From assembly GCA_004376265.1 (NCBI GenBank), contig SOKL01000120.1:1-37137 (forward strand): a DNA stretch of 37,137 bases. The letters run 5' to 3'. The notes beneath the pieces are model-generated. The model was not told where the DNA came from. It was given only the letters and a program-made list of their open reading frames with translations, and made no database searches. Shown in pieces: positions 18,081-28,092 of this stretch. The position numbers were made by a program, and so were the translations under genes. The stretch is from Candidatus Thorarchaeota archaeon (lineage in GTDB: Archaea > Asgardarchaeota > Thorarchaeia > Thorarchaeales > Thorarchaeaceae). Every line of letters starts with the position of its first letter. Within the stretch, counting starts at the first letter, position 1.

Positions 18081-18812
18081 TTATAGATTCTTGATTTTTC
18101 TGATTGCTCCTCCAGGTGCTACTCCCTTCGGACAAGCCTTCACACAGTTCATGATGAGGTCACACAGAGGTGCACCATCAGACTGTTTTGCTGTTTCCAG
18201 GAGTCTCTTCTGGTCGGAATTGCGAGAGTCCTCATGAAATCTCCAAACCTTGGCAAGTGCAGCTGGACCAACATACTCTTCTTTCACCGCATTAATTGGA
18301 CATGAACTATAACAGAGAGCACAGAGGATGCAGTTCACATATCGTTCTATCTTTTTTCGTTCCTCAGGACTCTGAACACGAGGTTTATCCTCATCCTCAG
18401 ATTCACTCCACAACTTCATCGACTCAAGAACATCATAGAACTTTGCCATGTCAACAACCAAGTCTTTCAGAATGGGCATATTAGGAATTGGCTCGATCAG
18501 TATCTCTATTTCAGGATTCCATCCAGTCGGACCTTCAGAGATTGCTGGGAAGGGTTTCAGTTTCATGTTATTACCTTTTACATCAGCCACTTGAGTCCTA
18601 CAGGCAAGTCGGGGTTCTTTATTGATCAACATTGAACAACTACCACATACCGCACCACGGCACGAGTATCTGAATGAGAGGGATGCATCCATTCGATCCT
18701 GAATCTGAAAGAGTGCATCGAGGACGGTCATTCCCTTTTTTACGTCCACTTTGTAAAGATCATAGTGGGTGATAGAATCACCATCTCTACTTCTAGCAAT
18801 TCTGAACATCAT
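18081..18812 (-). CDS. sdhB: Succinate dehydrogenase/fumarate reductase iron-sulfur subunit
   Basis: 'SCRGAVCGSCSMLINKEPRLAC' (2Fe-2S), 'CILCALCYSSCP' and 'CDLIMNCVKACPKGVAP' (4Fe-4S/3Fe-4S). Confidence 0.93.
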   Translation of the reverse strand: MMFRIARSRDGDSITHYDLYKVDVKKGMTVLDALFQIQDRMDASLSFRYSCRGAVCGSCSMLINKEPRLACRTQVADVKGNNMKLKPFPAISEGPTGWNPEIEILIEPIPNMPILKDLVVDMAKFYDVLESMKLWSESEDEDKPRVQSPEERKKIERYVNCILCALCYSSCPINAVKEEYVGPAALAKVWRFHEDSRNSDQKRLLETAKQSDGAPLCDLIMNCVKACPKGVAPGGAIRKIKNL

Positions 18813-20500
18813 CAGTAGGTCCTCTCCTTCACTTCAAACATTCCCAAATTCACATCTATCAATTCAGTTTTGACGTGGTCGTCAACCTTGGTAAACAACG
18901 AATGTTTCAAGAAATTTTCATCGTCACGAGCGGGGTAGTCTAATCTCCAATGAGCACCACGACTCTCCCGTCGCATAAGCGCGCCCATCGTGATGATTTC
19001 TGCTAAATCCAACATATTTTCTAATTCAAGAACTCGAATCAATGCGAAATTGTACTTTTCATCACTGCGACCAACACTCACATCATTGAATCGTTCCTTC
19101 AACTCGCGAATCAACTTAAGAGCAGCTTCAAGACCTTGGGAGTTCCGATATACTCCCACGAGGACATCCATTGTCTGACCCATAGTTTCGCGAATGTCTG
19201 CAGGCGAGTCTCCTCCCTCATGTAGAAACAGAGTTTGAAGTCTCTCACGTGTTTTGAAGGTTTCCTGTTCTACACAAGCTTTGTCTGGAGTCTTTGCAGT
19301 GCCAGCGTATTCAGCAACTTTTCCTCCTACAACTCTACCGAAAACCAGTGTTTCAAGTAGGGAGTTTCCGCCGAGCCTGTTTGCTCCATGTACACTCATG
19401 CACGCAGCTTCACCAACCGAGAAGAGTCCAGAAACTGGTGTGATTCCATGTTTATCCGTGTGAATACCACCCATCGAATAGTGATGTGCAGGTTGAATTG
19501 GTATTGGTTCATTAATTGGGTCAAGTCCTGCAAAGTGGATACAAATCTCTCTAATCCCTGGTAGACGTTCCATGATTTTCTTTTTCCCAAGGTGTCGCAA
19601 ATCAAGGTGAACATATTCATCCTCAAATCCCCGACCCTCTAGAACTTCAGTTCTAATAGCACGAGCAACGATATCCCTAGGTGCCAATTCCATCTTGTTT
19701 GGAGCATATATGTCCATGAACCGTTTTCCTTCAGAGTTGACAAGATATCCTCCTTCACCTCTTGCACCTTCTGTCATGAGTATGCTCGAACCAAACAGAC
19801 AAGTCGGATGAAATTGGATGAACTCCATATCTTTCAATGGAACTCCAACCCTGAGAGCGAGTGCACACCCGTCTCCTGTGTTGATGAGTGCGTTTGTGGA
19901 ATGTGCATATACTCGACCAAACCCACCAGTTGCGATGACCACCGCTTTAGCCGCAAAACCGTGTACTTCTCCAGATGCAATATCGATAGCTGTGAAACCA
20001 CAGACACTATCACTAGATTTCACGAGTGAAGTGACAAACCACTCAGTGTAAAACTTGATACCTCTTCTGAGAGCCTGTTCAAATGTAGTGTGTAAAAGAT
20101 TATGCCCGGTTCTATCAGCAGCATAGCAAGTGCGGGGAAATGCTGCACCACCGAAAGGTCTCTGAGCAATCCTACCATCATCTGTACGGGAGAATGCTGT
20201 TCCCCATCGTTCATTCTCGATGACAGCTCGTGGGGCTTCCTTTGCAAGAAGCTCAACCACATCCTGATCAGCTAAATAGTCAGATCCTTTTACAGTATCA
20301 AAGGCATGAGCCTCCCATGAATCATCAACACCTAGTGAAGCGTTGATTCCGCCTTGAGCGGCTACAGAATGAGACCTAAGTGGATGGACTTTTGTCACGA
20401 TTGCGACATCAAAATTGTCAGCCAATTCAATAGCAACTCTCAATCCAGATAGTCCTGCTCCCACAATGAGAACATCATGGTCATATGTAGAAATCGTCAC
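18812..20500 (-). CDS. sdhA: Succinate dehydrogenase/fumarate reductase flavoprotein subunit
   Basis: 'VLIVGAGLSGLRVAIELA', 'LRSHSVAAQGGINASLG', 'HPTCLFGSSILMTEGARGEGG'. Stop overlaps the sdhB start. Confidence 0.95.
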   Translation of the reverse strand: MTISTYDHDVLIVGAGLSGLRVAIELADNFDVAIVTKVHPLRSHSVAAQGGINASLGVDDSWEAHAFDTVKGSDYLADQDVVELLAKEAPRAVIENERWGTAFSRTDDGRIAQRPFGGAAFPRTCYAADRTGHNLLHTTFEQALRRGIKFYTEWFVTSLVKSSDSVCGFTAIDIASGEVHGFAAKAVVIATGGFGRVYAHSTNALINTGDGCALALRVGVPLKDMEFIQFHPTCLFGSSILMTEGARGEGGYLVNSEGKRFMDIYAPNKMELAPRDIVARAIRTEVLEGRGFEDEYVHLDLRHLGKKKIMERLPGIREICIHFAGLDPINEPIPIQPAHHYSMGGIHTDKHGITPVSGLFSVGEAACMSVHGANRLGGNSLLETLVFGRVVGGKVAEYAGTAKTPDKACVEQETFKTRERLQTLFLHEGGDSPADIRETMGQTMDVLVGVYRNSQGLEAALKLIRELKERFNDVSVGRSDEKYNFALIRVLELENMLDLAEIITMGALMRRESRGAHWRLDYPARDDENFLKHSLFTKVDDHVKTELIDVNLGMFEVKERTY

Positions 20501-20554
20501 TCACCTCAGGTGTATCTGATGACCTGCTCTGTTATTATGTGTACGGCTTTTCGA

Positions 20555-21955
20555 CTAGACCATCTTTGATGGATCCAGGATGTCATCCAAGTCACCCTCA
20601 ATCTCGATGCCAGATTCATTCACAACTTCACGAATTGTCTTCCCAGATTCATGAGCTTTCTTAGCAATCTCAGATGCACGGTCGTATCCGATGAGAGGGG
20701 ATAATCTAGTCACTATCATCAAGCTGTTATCCAACTGCTTCTGTATCTGCGTTTCATTGGCTTTGAGACCCTGGAGACAGTTCATTGTGAACGAATCAAT
20801 GCCTCCAGATAGAAGACGAATAGAGTCGAGGAGGTTTACAATCATGACTGGTTTGGAAACGTTTAGATCTAATATACTTCCAAATCCTTCTGCAGCAGCG
20901 ATTGTGGCATCATTTCCAATTACTTGCAAACAGACTTGAATCAACGCTTCAGATTGAGTAGGATTAATCTTCCCAGGCATGATTGATGAACCAGGTTCGT
21001 TAGAAGGCAGAATGAGTTCACCAAGACCGGCTCGTGGGCCACTTCCCATCCAGCGAATATCATTCGCCATCTTCATACATGTCAATGCAATACTTCTGAG
21101 GAAGGAACTTGCTCTCACAATGGCATTGTGAGACGAAATGCCTTCAGCTTTCACTGGATTTACTTTGAAGTTATTTCCTGTCATTATACTGAGTTCTTTC
21201 ACGGCATGTTTCGCAAAGTCCTTTGGTGCATTGAGACCTGTACCCAGAGCGGTTCCACCGATTGGTAGGAGGGACAGCGATTCAACAACTGAGGATAAGT
21301 CTAGATCGAGCGAGGTCACTATTTGTGATTTGTAGACTGAAAATTCAGTAGATAATAAAATAGGAACAGCATCCTGCAAATGTGTCCGACCAACCTTCAC
21401 GATTCCCTCGAACTCCTCTATCTTATCACCAAGGGTTTTCCTGAGTCTATCCATTGCTGGAAGTAGATTGGTTCGGATTGCCGAGAGGGCAGAAATATGC
21501 ATTGCAGTAGGAATCACGTCATTGCTAGACTGACTCATGTTCACTGTGTTGTTGGGATGGACAGGTGACTTCATACCTTTTGGTTGATCCAGAATCTCGT
21601 TTGCACGATTTGCCAGAACTTCATTCATGTTCATGTTGGTCTGCGTTCCAGAACCTGTTTGATACACGTCAATGGGAAACTGATCATCATGCTTGCTTTC
21701 GAGTACTTCATCAATCGAGGTCTCTAAAACAGTGAAAATTTCCTCTGGTATCAGCTTGGAGTTTCTATTTGCAATGAGACATGCCTTCTTCACTTGAGCA
21801 AGCGCATGAATGAATTCTGTGGAGAAGGTTTTACCACTAATCTGGAAGTTCATGATTGCACGCTGAGTGGTGATTCCCCAATACACATCGAGGGGTACTT
21901 TCAACTCACCAATAGCGTCTTTCTCGATTCGATATTCGGTCATAGGAAACACCAA
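20555..21955 (-). CDS. fumC: Class II fumarate hydratase
   Basis: 'YQTGSGTQTNMNMNEVLANRA', 'VHPNNTVNMSQSSNDVIPTAMH', signature 'GSSIMPGKINPTQSEA' (G-K-x-N-P-T-Q favours fumarase over aspartase). Confidence 0.92.
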   Translation of the reverse strand: MVFPMTEYRIEKDAIGELKVPLDVYWGITTQRAIMNFQISGKTFSTEFIHALAQVKKACLIANRNSKLIPEEIFTVLETSIDEVLESKHDDQFPIDVYQTGSGTQTNMNMNEVLANRANEILDQPKGMKSPVHPNNTVNMSQSSNDVIPTAMHISALSAIRTNLLPAMDRLRKTLGDKIEEFEGIVKVGRTHLQDAVPILLSTEFSVYKSQIVTSLDLDLSSVVESLSLLPIGGTALGTGLNAPKDFAKHAVKELSIMTGNNFKVNPVKAEGISSHNAIVRASSFLRSIALTCMKMANDIRWMGSGPRAGLGELILPSNEPGSSIMPGKINPTQSEALIQVCLQVIGNDATIAAAEGFGSILDLNVSKPVMIVNLLDSIRLLSGGIDSFTMNCLQGLKANETQIQKQLDNSLMIVTRLSPLIGYDRASEIAKKAHESGKTIREVVNESGIEIEGDLDDILDPSKMV

Positions 21956-21956
21956 T

Positions 21957-22826
21957 TCATGGAATCAGTAACCCGTCTATTATAGCTTGAACATCCTTTG
22001 GATTTGTTTTGTGTTCTTTCAACTGGCTATCTTGCGGAATGGCCAAGCTTTCAGACAGAACTGGGGCTTTTGTTTTGTAAAACACACCTGTCGGAATCTT
22101 CTCACCGTTGCTGAAAGCTTTCTCCAAAGCTAGTTGTTTGTTTGCAATGTCATGTCCAGACTCTTGTAATGAGTATGTATGCTCATTGTAGAATTTCCAG
22201 GTGAGTTCGCGATTCCAAGTCACACAAGGTTGTAAAATGTCAACGACTGCGAATCCCTTATGTTTCACGGCCTGAGTCATGAGTGAAATCAGTGATTTCC
22301 GGTTTCCAGAAAATCCTCTACCGACAAATGTGGCTCCACCTGTTAAAGCAAAAGCTACGGTGTTCACTGGATCCATGGGTGCTCCAGCTGCGGGAGGTGA
22401 TGTGGTTGAAACATAACCTCTCCGCGCAGATGGAGAGAATTGACCTTTTGTGAGTCCCATAACACCATTATTGTGGATAAAGACGGAGATATTGACATTC
22501 CGTCTTGCAGCATGCATGAGATGTCCCAAACCCTCCCCAAGTGTATCACCATCTCCAACATGGACGAGAACTTTCAGGTCCAAATTCACAAGATGAGCAC
22601 CCTGTGCAACTGCTATTGACCTGCCATGAAGGGTGTGGATAGTATTCAAGTTAATGTAATGTGGAATCTTAGACCCACAACCGATTCCAGACACTAGCAG
22701 ATATTCATGCTGAGGATAACGCAGTTTCATTACTGTGTCCCGGAGCGCAACAAGTATTCCATGATTTCCACATCCAGTACACCAAGTAATATCCTGAACA
22801 CCTTCAAGTTGTTCCTTTGAAATCAT
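21957..22826 (-). CDS. korB: 2-oxoacid:ferredoxin oxidoreductase beta subunit (probably 2-oxoglutarate type)
   Basis: 'ITWCTGCGNHGILVALRDTV', 'GIGCGSKIPHYIN', TPP motif 'HVGDGDTLGEGLGHLMHAARRNVNISVFIHNN'. Confidence 0.9.
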   Translation of the reverse strand: MISKEQLEGVQDITWCTGCGNHGILVALRDTVMKLRYPQHEYLLVSGIGCGSKIPHYINLNTIHTLHGRSIAVAQGAHLVNLDLKVLVHVGDGDTLGEGLGHLMHAARRNVNISVFIHNNGVMGLTKGQFSPSARRGYVSTTSPPAAGAPMDPVNTVAFALTGGATFVGRGFSGNRKSLISLMTQAVKHKGFAVVDILQPCVTWNRELTWKFYNEHTYSLQESGHDIANKQLALEKAFSNGEKIPTGVFYKTKAPVLSESLAIPQDSQLKEHKTNPKDVQAIIDGLLIP

Positions 22827-24547
22827 ACTATTCCAGCCTCCTTAAGATGGTCAATGATAAACGACGCCGTCATTTGTCGTCCATCATACTTGTTTACATG
22901 TTGATTTACTGTGAGCCCTGTTTCCATTCTCACTAGCCTTGCAAATTGCGACGTAGCGTTTTGTTCAACTGCTACAACCTTCTTCGCCTCATTAAACACT
23001 CCTCGAAGAAGCTCGGTTCGCAATGGATAGATGTCAGAGAAATGAATCTGGTTTATTGAAACTCCTTTGTCAGAGAGTCGAGTCATCGCCTCGTACGCGG
23101 CACCCCATATTGAACCCCATGTCAGCAAAGTTGTTTCAGCCCCTTGACCACCGTAGACAGTTGGAGGATTCAACGCTCTGAGAATGTTAGGTAATTTGTT
23201 GAGTGACTTCCGAACCATTGCGTTTCGAACAACCGGGTCCTCAGTTAGGTGACCATCTTCACTATGAACATTGCTAGAAGCAACAACAACTTTCCCCTCA
23301 TCACCTGGGAATGCTCTTGGGGAAATACTATCATCAGTCAATTTGTACCTCATGTAAGGTTCTGTCATTTTCTTAGGAGCAAGAGGTCCACGGTCAATTA
23401 CAACCTTAGAGGTTTCGATTCTTGGCACATTCATCACAGAATCTGCAAAATACTGGTCACCAAGAATCATGACAGGAACCTGAAAGCAATCTGCAAGATT
23501 GAACGCACGTGTAGTAACATCAAATGCTTCTATCGGATCTTTAGGTGCCAACATTATTCTTGGAAACTCGCCTTGACTGGAGTTCAACATAAACAACAAA
23601 TCAGCCTGCTCCGTTCTTGTAGGTAATCCAGTGCTTGGTCCAGGTCTCTGGGCGTTATAGATTACAATCGGAGTTTCCGTCATAGCAGCTAATCCTAGAG
23701 CTTCCACCATCAAGGCAAAACCGCCACCAGATGTAGTAACCATGCTTCTAGCACCCGCAATAGATGCACCAATGGCCATGTTGAGTGAAGCTATCTCATC
23801 CTCAGTCTGAATGACACCAATATTTAGCTTGGAAGCATTCGCAACAATATCTGAGAAGCACCCAGTTGAAGGACTCATTGGATAAGAAGAAATCCACTTG
23901 AGATTAGACGCCATCGCACCAAGAGCTATCCCACGATTACCTGTAAGGATGAGTCTATCTTTGCAAGGGCCTTGCTTCATTGCGCTCATATCGTGTGCAC
24001 AAGACCCACTCCATTTCTCAGAAGTGTAATTGTATGCAGCAGTCGCAACTGCAGTATTTCCAGCTACGATCTTCTCACCTTTTCGTTGAAAAATAGCCCT
24101 AAGAACTTCTTCAGCAAGGGAGAGTGGATACTTAATGATTGCAAGAACAGACCCAAGAGCTGCGGCATTCATCATCCTGATATTGCCACCTACCTCTTTT
24201 GCAGTCTTTAATAATGGTGCTGCATGATGACACACCTCGAGATCAGTGAATTCGATAGAGTCATCGAAGATAATAACACCCCCATCTATTAGCTGTGACC
24301 GTTTATTCACAACCGCATCCCGCGAAAGTGCAATTATCAAATCTATCTCGTTGACCGGTGCATAAACCGGGCTGTCTGATACTCGAATCTGACTGAAGTT
24401 GTATCCACCTCTAATCCTCGATTCGAAGTCCTTCAGTGTGAATGTGTAGAAACCAGATTTGACAAAAACTTGTGTCAAGAGATCTCCAATTGTGTCAATA
24501 CCTTGACCAGCCTCTCCGCCAATGTTGAATGTAATGTCCATGTTCAT
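22823..24547 (-). CDS. korA: 2-oxoacid:ferredoxin oxidoreductase gamma-alpha fusion subunit (probably 2-oxoglutarate type)
   Basis: 'NIGGEAGQGIDTIGDLLTQVFVKSGFYTFTLKDFESRIRGGYNFSQIR' (gamma domain) and 'GNRGIALGAMASNLKWISSYPMSPSTG...' (alpha domain). Overlaps korB by 4 nt. Confidence 0.9.
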   Translation of the reverse strand: MNMDITFNIGGEAGQGIDTIGDLLTQVFVKSGFYTFTLKDFESRIRGGYNFSQIRVSDSPVYAPVNEIDLIIALSRDAVVNKRSQLIDGGVIIFDDSIEFTDLEVCHHAAPLLKTAKEVGGNIRMMNAAALGSVLAIIKYPLSLAEEVLRAIFQRKGEKIVAGNTAVATAAYNYTSEKWSGSCAHDMSAMKQGPCKDRLILTGNRGIALGAMASNLKWISSYPMSPSTGCFSDIVANASKLNIGVIQTEDEIASLNMAIGASIAGARSMVTTSGGGFALMVEALGLAAMTETPIVIYNAQRPGPSTGLPTRTEQADLLFMLNSSQGEFPRIMLAPKDPIEAFDVTTRAFNLADCFQVPVMILGDQYFADSVMNVPRIETSKVVIDRGPLAPKKMTEPYMRYKLTDDSISPRAFPGDEGKVVVASSNVHSEDGHLTEDPVVRNAMVRKSLNKLPNILRALNPPTVYGGQGAETTLLTWGSIWGAAYEAMTRLSDKGVSINQIHFSDIYPLRTELLRGVFNEAKKVVAVEQNATSQFARLVRMETGLTVNQHVNKYDGRQMTASFIIDHLKEAGIV

Positions 24548-24611
24548 TCGACACTCCCGTATTATTCATTGAGAGGTCGCGTCATTCTTATGTCCTTTGC
24601 TAGAAGAGGAG

Positions 24612-25169
24612 TCATTCTGAATTAACCGAATCTTCATTCTCTAAGGCTTTCTTCTCTTCTTTAAAGGGATCCCAATCACTCTTTCTCTTAGGTCGCTCCC
24701 ACTTCCACCAGGACAGATCTAATCGCATTCCAGACCAAGGAGAAATGACTTCAGGAACTTCAATCCTCCATAGGATAATCAAACCTACTATGAACTGTAT
24801 TGGAATAGGATAGATGACTAGGAAGCTTCCAAACAAACCTGTGAGACTTAGAACAATAACTGTGGGCAACAGAATACTGAATAAACCGATCAAGATTGCA
24901 CCATCTTTCGAACTCTTGGCTTGGTAGTATTTCACAATCCAATAAGAATAGAGTAAATTCAGAAGACATAGTGGTAGAAAGATGTAGGGATTAGCAAATA
25001 TCCAAAAAAGCCCGTAAATCCCTGAATGAACGTTGTAGAAACCGAACATGCCCATATTCGGAATAAAGCTAAAGGGGGAAAAGATTGTAACGAAGAACAT
25101 AATCATTGCGATAATCCCAGGACTCACTCCATAGAGTTCTATCTCAGTGGAAATATTATCCTGATTCAT
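24612..25169 (-). CDS. Hypothetical multi-pass membrane protein
   Basis: 185-aa ORF with about four hydrophobic segments and a charged C-terminal tail. Confidence 0.6.
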   Translation of the reverse strand: MNQDNISTEIELYGVSPGIIAMIMFFVTIFSPFSFIPNMGMFGFYNVHSGIYGLFWIFANPYIFLPLCLLNLLYSYWIVKYYQAKSSKDGAILIGLFSILLPTVIVLSLTGLFGSFLVIYPIPIQFIVGLIILWRIEVPEVISPWSGMRLDLSWWKWERPKRKSDWDPFKEEKKALENEDSVNSE

Positions 25170-25303
25170 TACAGACCCCAGATGATTCTACGATAATGAA
25201 TTGATATGCCCTTTGAAATATTAATAACCGTCCGCAATACACAGGCCTGCTGGTACGTACGAAGATGCTATTCGTTCGCGAAATATTAGAGGCCTTTGGC
25301 AAG

Positions 25304-25312
25304 CTTTAAAAA
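25304..25312 (+). promoter_or_regulatory. Probable TATA box of the thermosome gene
   Basis: 'CTTTAAAAA' ~130 bp upstream of the thermosome ATG. Confidence 0.45.
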
Positions 25313-25337
25313 CGTAAATCCTGCAGAAATCTCAGGA

Positions 25338-25362
25338 TGTACAAACACGAAGTGCTTGTACA
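25338..25362 (+). promoter_or_regulatory. 25-bp imperfect dyad near the predicted thermosome transcription start (operator or 5'UTR hairpin)
   Basis: TGTACAA-A-CAC-GAA-GTG-C-TTGTACA: 7-bp plus 3-bp perfect arms, one internal mismatch, 3-nt centre; ~26 nt downstream of the TATA-like element. Confidence 0.5.
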
Positions 25363-25438
25363 CTTTTCATAATGGACAGCTCGTTACTCCATCCTAGGGA
25401 AAGAGTGACACTGTCGTAAACAAATTGGGGAAATAAAA

Positions 25439-27097
25439 ATGGCACAGTTATCAGGTACACCCATCCTAATTCTAAAGGAGGGTACTTCGAGAACACGCGG
25501 CAAGTCCGCACAGTCCAACAACATCATGGCTGGAATTGTCATATCTGACGCAGTGAAGTCCACTCTTGGTCCACGCGGCATGGATAAAATGCTCGTTGAT
25601 AGTCTAGGAGATGTCACCATCACTAACGATGGGGCTTCAATTCTGAAAGAGATTGATGTACAACACCCAGCTGCAAAGATGCTCGTTGAAGTGGCTAAGA
25701 GCCAAGATCAGGAGACCGGAGATGGAACTACAACATCCGTCGTTATTGCTGGAGAACTCCTGAAAAGAGCACAGGAATTGTTGGAAATGAAGATTCATCC
25801 GACTATTATTGTCGGAGGGTATCAGAAAGCAGCCGAGAAAGCTACTGACATACTCAATAGTATCTCAGTAACAATGGTTGGCATGGATAAGAAAGTCCTA
25901 ACCGGTATTGCAGCTACATCAATGAACAGTAAATCCGTAGTTGGTTCTAGAGACCACTTCGCGAAGATTGCTGTCGACTCTGTCCTTCAGATTGCAGAGA
26001 AGACTGATGGAGGAGCTAAAGCTGACATCGAGATGATTGAGATCATCAAGAAACAAGGCAAGAGTCTGAATGAAACCGAGCTTGTGACTGGAATGGTCAT
26101 TGACAAGGAAATTGTTCATGCATCAATGCCCAAGAAAGTCGAGAATGCGAAGATTGCACTTGTGAATGCAGCAATCGAGGTCGAGAAGACCGAGTTCGAT
26201 GCAGAGATCAAGATCGACCGACCGGAGCAGATCAAAGCATTCCTGGATGAAGAGCAGAGGATGCTCACAGACATGGTTGATAAAATTGTAGCCAGTGGTG
26301 CCAATGTTCTTGTCTGTCAGAAAGGAATTGATGATGTGGCGCAGCACTTTCTGGCTAAGAATGGCATTATGGCAATTCGCAGAGCAAAGAAGAGCACACT
26401 GGAGAAGCTTGGAAAGGCTACAGGTGGAAACATTGCCACGAGCCTAGACGAGTTAAATGCAGACTACCTCGGTGAGGCAGGAATTGTGGAAGAGGTCAAG
26501 ATTGGCGACGACAAGCTTGTATATGTCAAGAACTGCAAGGATCCTAAGGCAGTATCTATTGTGATACGTGGTGGAACCGAACATGTTGTTGATGAGGCAG
26601 ATCGAGCACTTCATGATGCACTCTCCGTTGTGAGAAACGTTGTTGAGGATACTACCTATGTTGCTGGTGGAGGTTCAATTGAAACCGAAATTGCTAGGCA
26701 ACTAGAAGCTTTTGCCAACAAAGTTGGTGGTCGTGAGCAACTGGCTATTGAAGCCTTTGCAGAATCAATGCTTATCATTCCTAAAACCTTGGCTGAGAAT
26801 GGAGGTCACGATCCAATCGATATCATCGCAGACCTGAACAAGGAGCACACCAAGGCGACTGGTACCTGGTTCGGTGTTGATGTTATCAAGGGTAAGACCA
26901 CTGACATGATGAAGGCAGGCGTAATCGAGCCCGCTCGAGTCAAGAGTCAAGCTATCCGTTCAGCAGCTGAAGCAGCTCAGATGATCCTCAGAATTGATGA
27001 TGTAATTGCTGCACGAGCCTCCTCAGGTCCACCACCAGGTGCTGGTGGCATGGGTGGAATGCCTGGCGGGATGGGCGGCATGCCCGGAATGATGTAA
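25439..27097 (+). CDS. thsA: Thermosome subunit (group II chaperonin)
   Basis: 'AGIVISDAVKSTLGPRGMDKMLVDSLGDVTITNDGASILKEIDVQHPAAKMLVEVAKSQDQETGDGTTT' and Gly/Met-rich C-terminal tail. Confidence 0.98.
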   Translation: MAQLSGTPILILKEGTSRTRGKSAQSNNIMAGIVISDAVKSTLGPRGMDKMLVDSLGDVTITNDGASILKEIDVQHPAAKMLVEVAKSQDQETGDGTTTSVVIAGELLKRAQELLEMKIHPTIIVGGYQKAAEKATDILNSISVTMVGMDKKVLTGIAATSMNSKSVVGSRDHFAKIAVDSVLQIAEKTDGGAKADIEMIEIIKKQGKSLNETELVTGMVIDKEIVHASMPKKVENAKIALVNAAIEVEKTEFDAEIKIDRPEQIKAFLDEEQRMLTDMVDKIVASGANVLVCQKGIDDVAQHFLAKNGIMAIRRAKKSTLEKLGKATGGNIATSLDELNADYLGEAGIVEEVKIGDDKLVYVKNCKDPKAVSIVIRGGTEHVVDEADRALHDALSVVRNVVEDTTYVAGGGSIETEIARQLEAFANKVGGREQLAIEAFAESMLIIPKTLAENGGHDPIDIIADLNKEHTKATGTWFGVDVIKGKTTDMMKAGVIEPARVKSQAIRSAAEAAQMILRIDDVIAARASSGPPPGAGGMGGMPGGMGGMPGMM

Positions 27098-27116
27098 TAG
27101 AAGAATACTGAATATT

Positions 27117-27150
27117 GGAGCCTTTTCGGCTCCACTTCTCTCTTTTTCAA
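27117..27150 (+). terminator. Stem-loop plus T-rich terminator after the thermosome gene
   Basis: GGAGCC-TTTTC-GGCTCC (27117-27133) followed by 'acttctctctttttc'. Confidence 0.55.
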
Positions 27151-27164
27151 CGAGGTTATTCAGG

Positions 27165-28037
27165 TTGACCAAGCGTATCTTACTAACTGGAATGAATAGC
27201 TTCGACAGTGGTAAGACACAGCTCGCAACAAGAGTGATCAAAGCTTTATCAGAAACAAGTCAAACAGTTGAATATTTCAAACCACTGAGTGGGCACAATT
27301 ATTGGTATGACTTTGAGCATACGAAAATGTGCATGAAAGAAGGTGTGTTATTTTCAAAAGATGCAAAGGCGGTTCGAGCGACTTCAAATCCTAAGAGTCC
27401 GATTGAACTGGCAAATCCAATTCATACTCTGTTCGTACCGATGAGGATTGAAAGACCTCTTCAAACACTCCCAAACACTCTAGGGTTAGCTGGATCAAGT
27501 TCAATTCTAGCGTTGAAACGATTTAGTCGACCAGTTAAGGAGGGGATAGATTCAACGATCCTCACAGCACAGAAACTGTTCGAAGAAGAACGGGTAATTA
27601 TCGGGCTTGAGGAAGTTGGGAAGCTAACTAGAAATGCGAGTATCTACGAAGTCAACAGTCTGGAAGCAGTACAAGAATTTGAACACCAGAATTTTGAGCA
27701 ACATGTTTCAGAGTCATTTGCTCATCTTGAAGGTCTTGCCGATATTGTAATCATTGAAGGTTTTAATAATTCTGCGTGGCCCTGGGATGGATTGGATTCA
27801 GTTGATGCAGTTTTGGTTGTAGGACCAGGACATGTTTTTAGTTATGATCCAGAGAGATTCAGAAAAGCAGTCTACCTCATGAATCACGGACAACTCCCAA
27901 TTAGGGAAGTAACCTTTCGGAGAATCTCAGATTTACTCAGACCAATCAAACGACTTGAGGTCATACCAGAAACGGACTTAACCTCATTTGAGATGAAGGA
28001 GCTCGGTCTAAATTTCCACACGAGAAAGAAAGATTAA
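27165..28037 (+). CDS. P-loop NTPase-like protein (dethiobiotin synthetase/SIMIBI-like fold suspected; TTG start)
   Basis: Walker A-like 'LLTGMNSFDSGKTQLATRVI' and 'LADIVIIEGFNNSAWPW'. Confidence 0.65.
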   Translation: MTKRILLTGMNSFDSGKTQLATRVIKALSETSQTVEYFKPLSGHNYWYDFEHTKMCMKEGVLFSKDAKAVRATSNPKSPIELANPIHTLFVPMRIERPLQTLPNTLGLAGSSSILALKRFSRPVKEGIDSTILTAQKLFEEERVIIGLEEVGKLTRNASIYEVNSLEAVQEFEHQNFEQHVSESFAHLEGLADIVIIEGFNNSAWPWDGLDSVDAVLVVGPGHVFSYDPERFRKAVYLMNHGQLPIREVTFRRISDLLRPIKRLEVIPETDLTSFEMKELGLNFHTRKKD

Positions 28038-28092
28038 GCCAAACTGAAAATCCTAAACACAACCCCTGGGACTAAACTACGGAGATAGTGAT

